Source of the DNA: Salinimicrobium sp049687495
GTDB taxonomy: Bacteria > Bacteroidota > Bacteroidia > Flavobacteriales > Flavobacteriaceae
Direction of reading: 5' to 3'
Assembly: GCA_049687495.1 (NCBI GenBank)
Contig: JBAVJB010000176.1
Coordinates: forward strand, 1 to 29,963
Length of the DNA stretch: 29,963 bases
The position numbers were made by a program, and so were the translations under genes. The stretch's first letter is position 1; each line of letters begins with the position of its first letter. Below are positions 22,924 through 29,963 of this stretch, piece after piece. The notes beneath the pieces were generated by a model. That model saw only the letters and a list, made by a program, of their open reading frames with translations, searched no databases and was not told the DNA's origin.

Positions 22924-23058
22924 TGATCGTACTTTGGGTAAAAGTGAAGATACAAAACCGGCAGAGCATTTTATTTAAGTAAAAGTTAAAGCAGCCCAAA
23001 CAAAGGCATGAAAACTACAATCCCTGCTCATTTTTTTCGAAAGCCTGCTCAAAAGATT

Positions 23059-23066
23059 TAATTTTG
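23059..23066 (+). promoter_or_regulatory. -7 promoter box for the TruA-like gene
   Basis: TAATTTTG matches TAnnTTTG, 16 bases before the TTG start. It implies a leader of about 10 bases, and supports the unusual start codon. Confidence 0.5.
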
Positions 23067-23082
23067 AGTAAATTCTTATTCC

Positions 23083-23868
23083 TTGCAAAGACAACGATTT
23101 TATTACCTCCTCGAGATACAGTACCTGGGCTACCGGCTTCACGGGTGGCAACACCAGCCCGGGATTAAGACCGTAGAGGGGCTGGTAAAAAAGACCCTTA
23201 AATTCGTCCTGGAAGACCAGCGTTTTAAGATCCTTGGTGCCAGCCGTACAGATGCCATGGTTTCTGCCCACGAGGCAGCTTTCGAACTTTTTATTGATGA
23301 CGAACCGCTGCAAAACATGGCCGATTTCCTGGTGGTCTTCAATAAGAATCTGCCGCCAGATATCAGGGCCATCAGCATAAAAGCGGTTGATGAGAAGTTC
23401 AATATCATTCAGCATCCAAAACAAAAGGAATACCTGTATCTGTTTGCCTTCGGAAGAAAAAGCCATCCTTTTGCGGCCCCGCTGCTAGCCACGTTTTTGG
23501 AGCCACTGGACCTTGGGTTAATGATGGAGGCTGCAAAAATGTTCGAGGGAATGCACTCATTTCACAATTACTGCACGAAACCTACAAAAAATACCGTTTT
23601 AAAGCGGGAGATCGACTGCTGTGAAATTGTTCCCAATGAAGAGATCACCGCCAGTTTCTTTCCTGAAAAAACTTACGTGCTAAAAGTACGTGGGGCCGGA
23701 TTTCTTCGCAACCAGATAAGGTTGATGATGGGCAGCCTGGTGTTGGTAGGCAGGGGAGAACTCTCCTTGGATGACATTCAAAAAAGCTTTTTTCCGGAGG
23801 TGTCTATGCCTATGAATTACATTGCCCCGGGAAGCGGCCTTATTCTTAATGAGATCGACTTTAGCTAA
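23083..23868 (+). CDS. truA: tRNA pseudouridine synthase, TruA family (variant)
   Basis: A 261-residue enzyme of the TruA family, which isomerises uridines 38-40 in tRNA anticodon arms. The N-terminal RFYYLLEIQYLGYRLHGWQ and the catalytic Asp (D57 in GASRTDAMVSA) are clear, as is the C-terminal VRGAGFLRNQIRLMMGSL. The active-site block departs from the usual GRTDxGVHA: the arginine and aspartate are kept, but GVHA is replaced by MVSA. The start is a TTG; an in-frame stop lies 15 bases upstream (23065-23067), and no ATG or GTG exists between, so the choice is forced. Some Flavobacteria carry a second, ordinary TruA; this may be that divergent paralogue, so the symbol is provisional. It converges on recQ with 2 bases between the stops. 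Confidence 0.85.
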   Translation: MQRQRFYYLLEIQYLGYRLHGWQHQPGIKTVEGLVKKTLKFVLEDQRFKILGASRTDAMVSAHEAAFELFIDDEPLQNMADFLVVFNKNLPPDIRAISIKAVDEKFNIIQHPKQKEYLYLFAFGRKSHPFAAPLLATFLEPLDLGLMMEAAKMFEGMHSFHNYCTKPTKNTVLKREIDCCEIVPNEEITASFFPEKTYVLKVRGAGFLRNQIRLMMGSLVLVGRGELSLDDIQKSFFPEVSMPMNYIAPGSGLILNEIDFS

Positions 23869-23870
23869 AA

Positions 23871-25985
23871 TTAATTTGCCGGGCTTTCCTCTTTTTCAAG
23901 TATGCTAAGAGCAAGCCTGATGCTGCCATAGTCGATAGCCTCCTGGAAATGTTCATAATAGGATTTTAAAGCAGCGGGATCCTCAAGTTCCTCTTTAGCT
24001 TTTTTTACCGCCTCAAGGTCGCCCGGAGAAATATATTGTTTAAGATCAATGTCCTTGCCCATGCCATAAAGCCTGGCCAGGTGCGAGAACACAGTTGGCA
24101 GGGCCAGTTTTCTCTTTTTGGAGATTTCTTCGGGACTTAGACCTTCCTTGTACAGCTCAAAGGTAAGTTCATAAGTGCTGCCTTTCTTTCTGCCCGGCTT
24201 CTCCCTTTTTTCCTTGCTAAACGCAATGATCTCTTTGATGAACCTGTAACCGTAGTTCTGCATTTTTTGTCGGCCAACCCCGTTGATCTGCATGAATTCT
24301 TCATCGGTCATTGGGCGCTCTTTTTCCATTTCCTTTAAAGTAGCATCATTGAAGATGAGATATGCGGGAATACCTTCCTCCTGGGCCAGTTCGAGCCTTA
24401 GTTTTCTTAACCTCTCAAAAAGGCTGTTTTCAGGCTGCTTTTCTGGAGCTGCTGCAGGTTTCTTTAGATCGCGTTGTACAATATGCGCCAGTTCTACCTT
24501 TTGTCCCTCGAACAGCACGTTTCTCGCCAACGGACTCAATTTTAGTTTGTTCTTGTCATGAAAGGCGATCTCAATAAACCCCTGGTTGATAAGCTGAATA
24601 AGGTACTGCTGCCAGTCTCTCCAGGAAACATCATGCGCGATCCCAAAGGTTTTTAGGTCCTGGTAACCTTTTTCGAAGATGTAAGCGTTCTGCGCTCCCC
24701 GCAGCACATCGATCACGGTAGAAACCGGTTCTTCCTCCTTAAGCCTGGCTATGGCCGAAAGCGCTTTTTGAGCAAGTAAGGTGCCGTCAAAAAATTCCGG
24801 CGGATTTTTACATACATCGCAGTTGCCGCAATTTTCGGGCATGATCTCGCCAAAATAGCTGAGCAAAAGCTTTCTGCGGCAGCTCAATGCTTCGGAATAT
24901 TGCTTCATTCGCTCCAGTTTTGCCAGCTGCACCTCGGCATTGCCGGAATTTTCAGCAAACTTCTGAAGCTGCACCACATCGGCATAGCTGTGAAAGAGCA
25001 GGGTAGAAGACGGTAATCCGTCACGCCCGGCACGACCTATCTCCTGGTAATAACCTTCTAAATTCTTCGGGAGGTTATAATGTATCACCCAGCGCACGTT
25101 AGATTTGTCTATTCCCATTCCGAAGGCAATAGTGGCACAAATGATCTGGGTCTTATCATTGATGAATTCCTCCTGAATTCTATTGCGCTCGTCGTGAGAC
25201 AGGCCTGCATGATAAGCTTCAGCAGAAAAACCTTTTTGCTGCAGCTTTTGGGCCAGCTCCTCTGTATTCTTTCGGCTTAGACAGTAAACTATTCCACTTT
25301 CGGTGCGACGGTTCTTCAGGAATGAGGCGATCTGCTCGAATTTCCTGTTTCCGGGCCGCACCTCCAGGCTCAGGTTCTTGCGGTCAAAAGAAGCAATATG
25401 TTGGTCGGCACCGGGAATGTTCAACTGGTCGCAAATGTCTTTTCTTGTGGCCTTGTCGGCAGTGGCGGTAAGGGCGATCATTGGCGTGGAAGCATAGCGG
25501 TTCTTCAGGTAGCCCAGCTGTGTATAAGCCGGCCTGAAGTCATGCCCCCAACTCGAGATACAATGCGCCTCGTCAACAGCGATAAGGCTGATGTTGCCCG
25601 AGGAAAAAACCACATCAATATACTGAAGGCTCTCCGGTGCCACATAGAGCAATTTGATCTCGTTGCGGCCAATCCTGTCAAAGATCTGCTGTTGTTCGGC
25701 TTCGCTTTGGCTGCTGTTTAGGAAAGCAGCGGGAATTCCGTTAGCCATAAGTCCGTCCACCTGGTCTTTCATCAGCGCGATTAGCGGGGAAATGACCAAA
25801 GTAATGCCAGGCAACAGCAGGGCGGGAAGCTGGTAACAGATGGATTTTCCGCCACCGGTGGGCATGATCACAAGGTTATCATTCCCCTCAAAAATGGAAT
25901 TTATGACCTTCTTTTGCAGCGGCCGAAAGCTGTCATATCCAAAATGTTCCTTGAGTGTACCTAAAAGTTGTGCTTCTTCCACCAT
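23871..25985 (-). CDS. recQ: ATP-dependent DNA helicase RecQ
   Basis: A 3'-5' helicase in recombination repair and replication-fork processing. The 704-residue product shows helicase motif I MPTGGGKS (about 41-48), motif II DEAH in AVDEAHCISSWGHDFRP (about 135), and motif VI QEIGRAGRDGLPS. It also has the zinc-binding Cys set (CRRKLLLSYFGE ... CGNCDVC), a winged-helix RQC domain, and an HRDC domain (MTDEEFMQINGVGRQKMQNYG). A further helix-turn-helix-like tail (LYKEGLSPEEISKKRKLALPTVFSHLARL, about 625-655) is common in Bacteroidota RecQ. It is longer than the E. coli protein because of this tail. Complete. A TAGCTTTG box lies 15 bases upstream of the start. Confidence 0.97.
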   Translation of the reverse strand: MVEEAQLLGTLKEHFGYDSFRPLQKKVINSIFEGNDNLVIMPTGGGKSICYQLPALLLPGITLVISPLIALMKDQVDGLMANGIPAAFLNSSQSEAEQQQIFDRIGRNEIKLLYVAPESLQYIDVVFSSGNISLIAVDEAHCISSWGHDFRPAYTQLGYLKNRYASTPMIALTATADKATRKDICDQLNIPGADQHIASFDRKNLSLEVRPGNRKFEQIASFLKNRRTESGIVYCLSRKNTEELAQKLQQKGFSAEAYHAGLSHDERNRIQEEFINDKTQIICATIAFGMGIDKSNVRWVIHYNLPKNLEGYYQEIGRAGRDGLPSSTLLFHSYADVVQLQKFAENSGNAEVQLAKLERMKQYSEALSCRRKLLLSYFGEIMPENCGNCDVCKNPPEFFDGTLLAQKALSAIARLKEEEPVSTVIDVLRGAQNAYIFEKGYQDLKTFGIAHDVSWRDWQQYLIQLINQGFIEIAFHDKNKLKLSPLARNVLFEGQKVELAHIVQRDLKKPAAAPEKQPENSLFERLRKLRLELAQEEGIPAYLIFNDATLKEMEKERPMTDEEFMQINGVGRQKMQNYGYRFIKEIIAFSKEKREKPGRKKGSTYELTFELYKEGLSPEEISKKRKLALPTVFSHLARLYGMGKDIDLKQYISPGDLEAVKKAKEELEDPAALKSYYEHFQEAIDYGSIRLALSILEKEESPAN

Positions 25986-25999
25986 ATTGCAAAGAAAAC

Positions 26000-26007
26000 C
26001 AAAGCTA
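26000..26007 (-). promoter_or_regulatory. -7 promoter box for recQ
   Basis: Reads TAGCTTTG on the minus strand, an exact TAnnTTTG match at 15 bases from the start. No TTG at the -33 distance. Confidence 0.45.
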
Positions 26008-26113
26008 AAACAGGAAACAATAAATTAACACCTGTAGCGAAACTTGTGCTGCTGTTTCAATTTTTCTACGGAATTTTGTCTGAAACCACTACTTTTAAAG
26101 AAATTTCTCACTT

Positions 26114-27173
<1,060 letters not shown>

Positions 27174-27196
<23 letters not shown>

Positions 27197-27662
27197 TTTT
27201 CAGCCAAAATTTATCTTGCCAGTCGTCAGGATCGGGAGTTTCCATCTCGTCTTCTTTGTTTTTAAGGTCGTCGAGTTGAGCTTCTGAAACTTCAGCCTGC
27301 AGTTCGGTAAAAAGCACCCTTTCTTCAAACCTGATGTGGGCGTCTAGTTCCTTTTCTATATCAGCTAAAGCACGATCTACGCAGGTATTGGCGGAGAAAA
27401 GCTGCTCCAGCCTTGCATGCTCATGTTTTGCCTTTTTTACAAGGGGATGATCGTCTCCCAGGAGGTTGAAGATCTCCTCTTCCTCAAACTTGAAATGCGG
27501 TTTTAACTGTGATTCAAAGAAGAAGTCTGTATAAGCTCTTATTCTTTCGGTCTCGATATTGTTTTTGCGTCCCGCCCTAATCTTCCAGCACAGGAGCAGC
27601 CCGTGATGGTGATCTTTACTCAAAGGTTTTAAGGCTTCGTGTCTCTTCAGCGGTTGTCTCAT
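27174..27662 (-). CDS. Hemerythrin domain protein
   Basis: A 162-residue soluble four-helix-bundle protein with a likely di-iron centre. Histidines and acids appear in the expected order: SKDHHHGLLL (about 15-24), KPHFKFEEEEIFNLL (about 54-68), KHEHARLEQLF (about 79-89) and DAHIRFEERVLFTELQ (about 107-122), the last two pairs of H and E serving as iron ligands. Such proteins bind oxygen or nitric oxide, or help repair iron centres; which applies is not readable. The tail (DEMETPDPDDWQDKFWLK) is acidic and unrelated to the fold. It overlaps corA by 23 bases in the convergent direction, so antisense effects between the messages are possible. Confidence 0.9.
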
Positions 27663-27831
27663 AACTTAATGGCTTTTGATTTTCACAAAAATAAAGCAAA
27701 GCAGATCAACATGTTATGACAGCGATCATATTCGGAGGGGCTGCCAACTTTATTCTGAATTTTATCTTTTTTTTAATACCAAAATTTCCTAAAAATCCTC
27801 TAAAGCTTTCTAATTTAGGGAGAACCGGCCC

Positions 27832-27847
27832 AAAAATGTTGTTTTTT
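27832..27847. repeat. Degenerate AAAAATG/CATTTTT-like motif
   Basis: AAAAATGTTGTTTTTT, a weakened copy of the recurring intergenic palindrome, in the alpha-glucosidase upstream region. Confidence 0.35.
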
Positions 27848-27924
27848 CTGAAGATCTTCTACTGCTGAAGTTCGGCAGGAAACAGAAAAGACTTCAGAAT
27901 AAACAGCTGTTTTAAAGGCTTCTG

Positions 27925-27937
27925 AAAATGTCATTTT
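27925..27937. repeat. AAAATG-T-CATTTT palindrome
   Basis: Perfect 6-base arms around one T, 32 bases before the alpha-glucosidase start. Closely similar to the copy at 20901-20915. Confidence 0.45.
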
Positions 27938-27968
27938 TGAGGCCATAGCTTTTCAAGAACTCGATTTT

Positions 27969-29600
27969 ATGGATGAACAAAAAAAGCATTTATGGTGGCA
28001 AAAAGAGATCATTTACCAGGTATACCCGCGCTCCTTTAAAGATAGTAACGGCGATGGCACCGGCGACCTGCAGGGCATTATCGAGAAACTTGATTATCTA
28101 AAAGACCTGGGTGTGAAAGGAGTCTGGGTTTCTCCATTCTATCCTTCTCCCATGGCCGATAACGGCTACGATGTAAGTGACTATACCGGCGTACATCCCA
28201 TGTTTGGTACTATGGAGGACTTCGACAGACTAGTGGAAGAGATCCATCAACGCGATCTAAAGCTTATCCTGGATTTTGTACCAAATCATTCTTCAGATGA
28301 ACATCCATGGTTCCTTGAGTCCCGACAATCCAAAGATAATCCTAAGCGCGACTGGTATATTTGGAAAGACCCAAAACCCGATGGCAGTGAACCTAACAAC
28401 TGGTTGAGCGAATTTGGTGGCCCCGCCTGGACCCTGGATGAGAAGACCGGCCAGTATTACCTGCACACTTACCTCAACAAACAGCCTGATCTCAACTGGC
28501 GCAATCCCGAAGTACAGGAAGCCATTCTGGATTGTATGAAATTCTGGCTGGATAAAGGCGTGGACGGGTTTAGAGTAGATGTGATGTGGCAAATGATTAA
28601 GGATAAACAGTTTAGAGATAACCCGCCAAATCCGGATTTTTCAGAAGAAATGTCGCCTTACGACCGGCTTTTACCGGTCTATTCTACAGACCAGCCCGAG
28701 GTACATGAGGTGGTGCGCATGATGCGCGATCTTACAGATCAATATGATGAAACCGTTTTAATTGGGGAGATCTATTTGCCTATCAATGAGCTGGTTTCTT
28801 ACTACGGAAAAGACAATGAAGGCGCACACCTGCCTTTCAATTTTCAACTGATAGAGCTGCCATGGGATGCACGGCAAATAGAGGCGGCAGTGAACGAATA
28901 TGAAGCTTCCCTGCCTGCCGAAGGCTGGCCCAACTGGGTGCTTGGCAACCACGATAAATCGAGGATCGCGAGCAGGGTAGGGCCGGAGCAGGCGAAGATC
29001 GCGGCTATTTTGCTGTTGACCCTTCGCGGAACTCCTACCATGTACTACGGCGATGAACTGGGCATGCACAACGTAGACATTCCTCTGGAAAAAGTGCAGG
29101 ATCCGCGGGAGAAGAACGTGCCGGGCAAAGGCTTTGGCCGCGATCCCGAGCGCACACCTATGCAATGGGATGCCTCTGAAAATGCAGGATTTACCGCCGG
29201 AGATCCTTGGCTTCCGGTAATGAATAGCTATAAAGAAGTCAACGTGGCTGCCGAATTAGAAGATGAAAGCAGTATGCTTAACTTCTACAAAAAACTCATC
29301 AGGCTCAGGGCTCAAGAACCTGCGCTCAACGTGGGGGATTTCTTTCCCGTGGCAGCCAAAGGCAACGTACTCTCCTTCAGGCGTAGCGGGGTCGATAAAG
29401 ATTTCCTTATTGTTCTCAACCTTAGTGGTGGGAAAGAAAAAGCCAACCCTGATATTGCCGATTGGAAAGGGATTATTCGCTTTTCCACCAGTCCTGAAAT
29501 GGAGGGTCAACAGATCGAAGGAGAAATCGATCTTGAACCCAACCAGGGTTTTGTCATAGAACTTATTAATCAAAGTAAAACTTCAAAAGCAGCAACATGA
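27969..29600 (+). CDS. GH13 alpha-glucosidase
   Basis: A 543-residue retaining glycoside hydrolase that cleaves alpha-linked glucose from short malto- or isomalto-oligosaccharides. The catalytic triad is visible: nucleophile D204 (DGFRVDVMWQ), acid/base E267 (LIGEIYLP) and stabiliser D329 (GNHDKSR). The conserved DFVPNHSS calcium/substrate block is near residue 104, and QPDLNWRNPEVQ near 175. No signal peptide, so it is cytoplasmic and would act on imported sugars. Domain order is the usual barrel plus a C-terminal beta domain (about 460-543, SFRRSGVDKDFLIVLNLSGG). Exact bond specificity (alpha-1,4 or alpha-1,6) is not clear from these motifs. Its TGA stop overlaps the ATG of the next gene, so the two are translationally coupled. 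Confidence 0.93.
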   Translation: MDEQKKHLWWQKEIIYQVYPRSFKDSNGDGTGDLQGIIEKLDYLKDLGVKGVWVSPFYPSPMADNGYDVSDYTGVHPMFGTMEDFDRLVEEIHQRDLKLILDFVPNHSSDEHPWFLESRQSKDNPKRDWYIWKDPKPDGSEPNNWLSEFGGPAWTLDEKTGQYYLHTYLNKQPDLNWRNPEVQEAILDCMKFWLDKGVDGFRVDVMWQMIKDKQFRDNPPNPDFSEEMSPYDRLLPVYSTDQPEVHEVVRMMRDLTDQYDETVLIGEIYLPINELVSYYGKDNEGAHLPFNFQLIELPWDARQIEAAVNEYEASLPAEGWPNWVLGNHDKSRIASRVGPEQAKIAAILLLTLRGTPTMYYGDELGMHNVDIPLEKVQDPREKNVPGKGFGRDPERTPMQWDASENAGFTAGDPWLPVMNSYKEVNVAAELEDESSMLNFYKKLIRLRAQEPALNVGDFFPVAAKGNVLSFRRSGVDKDFLIVLNLSGGKEKANPDIADWKGIIRFSTSPEMEGQQIEGEIDLEPNQGFVIELINQSKTSKAAT

Positions 29601-29963
29601 AAGCATACGGTAAAAAAGTATGGGTGATCGCCGAAGGTTATATCCCCACCTACGGCACAGGCCCCGAACCGGAATTTACAAGCCATGAAACGGCCTGTAT
29701 TTTAAACACTTCAGATGAGAAAGCAGAGGTAGAGATCACTATTTTCTTTGCAGATAAAGACCCGGCCGGGCCCTATAAAGTAACTGTTGAACCTCGTCGC
29801 ACAAAGCACTTAAGGTTCAATGAATTAAAAGACCCCGCGCCAATTCCAAAAGGTACAGATTACTCCAGTGTTATCGAATCAAACATACCTGTTGTTGTGC
29901 AGCACACGCGCCTGGATTCCAGGCAGTCAGAAAATGCTTTGCTCACGACTATAGCTTATTCAG
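29597..29963 (+). CDS. Sensory rhodopsin transducer-like protein (partial)
   Basis: 122 codons are present before the window edge, starting MKAYGKKVWVIAEGYIP. The translation closely follows the Anabaena sensory rhodopsin transducer family (PF07100): WVIAEGYIPTYGTGPEPEF, then HETACILNTSD, VEITIFFADKDPAGPYKV, RRTKHLRFNELKDPAPIP and VVQHTRLDSRQSENALL. The family's usual length is about 125 residues, so only a few are missing. These are soluble beta-sandwich proteins that form tetramers; the Anabaena one binds a photoreceptor, while comparative work proposes that the wider family binds small molecules such as sugars. Its ATG overlaps the TGA of the alpha-glucosidase (ATGA), which fits a sugar-linked role. 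No rhodopsin gene is in the window; whether one follows cannot be seen. Confidence 0.9.
   Translation, partial: MKAYGKKVWVIAEGYIPTYGTGPEPEFTSHETACILNTSDEKAEVEITIFFADKDPAGPYKVTVEPRRTKHLRFNELKDPAPIPKGTDYSSVIESNIPVVVQHTRLDSRQSENALLTTIAYS

Larger units (their letters stand above)
27663..27968. other. Gene-free stretch before the alpha-glucosidase
   Basis: These 306 bases between the divergent hemerythrin and alpha-glucosidase genes hold no credible gene. I see two degenerate copies of the AAAAATG/CATTTTT motif (27832-27847 and 27925-27937) and several A/T-rich runs. The promoters of both genes must be here, but no exact TTG-N17-23-TAnnTTTG pair was found; TAGCTTTTC near 27946 is a weak candidate for the plus gene. 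Confidence 0.5.

Overview
This window looks like the chromosome of a marine-type member of the Bacteroidota, most likely the family Flavobacteriaceae. Several signs agree. Shine-Dalgarno sequences are essentially absent. Many genes carry a TAnnTTTG box, the Bacteroidota -7 promoter element, 10-40 bases before the start. Phosphate acetyltransferase has the long form, and ParE/ParC have the Bacteroidota architecture. Proline dehydrogenase is a single-domain enzyme, and the small secreted proteins and lipoproteins are of flavobacterial type. The genus cannot be fixed from sequence alone. Almost all of the window is intact, densely packed core genome. I see no insertion sequence, prophage, CRISPR array, rRNA or tRNA.

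Layout from left to right. At 1-2121 is pta on the minus strand; its usual partner ackA would lie off the left edge. At 2337-3607 are a secreted beta-rich protein and a SAM methyltransferase (plus). At 3608-4033 is a gene-free stretch of degenerate repeats. At 4034-5128 is ychF, followed by two strong hairpins. At 5385-10859 is a tight overlapping operon: parE, a two-helix membrane protein, parC and mscL. At 10929-12512 are a secreted protein (plus) and, convergent to it, an XRE regulator and a lipoprotein (minus), separated by a perfect bidirectional terminator. At 12513-14513 a divergent control region leads into a cytoplasmic M14 metallopeptidase and an Lrp/AsnC regulator. At 14593-16259 are a YihY/BrkB membrane protein and a DJ-1/PfpI protein. 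At 16327-17822 are a small acidic protein and aroB (minus). At 17925-19659 are proline dehydrogenase and a PlsC-like acyltransferase. At 19706-22923 are a baeRF-type protein, a DUF1853 protein and an AI-2E family transporter (minus). At 23083-25985 truA and recQ converge. At 26114-27662 corA and a hemerythrin protein overlap tail to tail. At 27969-29963 a GH13 alpha-glucosidase is coupled to a gene for a homologue of the Anabaena sensory rhodopsin transducer, cut by the window edge.

Two places stand out. The first is the XRE/M14 divergent region. It holds five copies of a GTTTAC-N4-GTAAAC-like palindrome, two of which sit exactly on the -7 boxes of the two opposing promoters, and two pairs share the same 35-base spacing. 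This suggests an autoregulated switch controlling a peptidase and perhaps the Lrp gene. The second is the transducer homologue, whose start overlaps the stop of an alpha-glucosidase. That fits the proposal that this family binds sugars rather than serving only photoreceptors. Also worth noting are a short AAAAATG-N-CATTTTT palindrome recurring between genes, a perfect palindrome over the proline dehydrogenase promoter, and a variant TruA with a TTG start.
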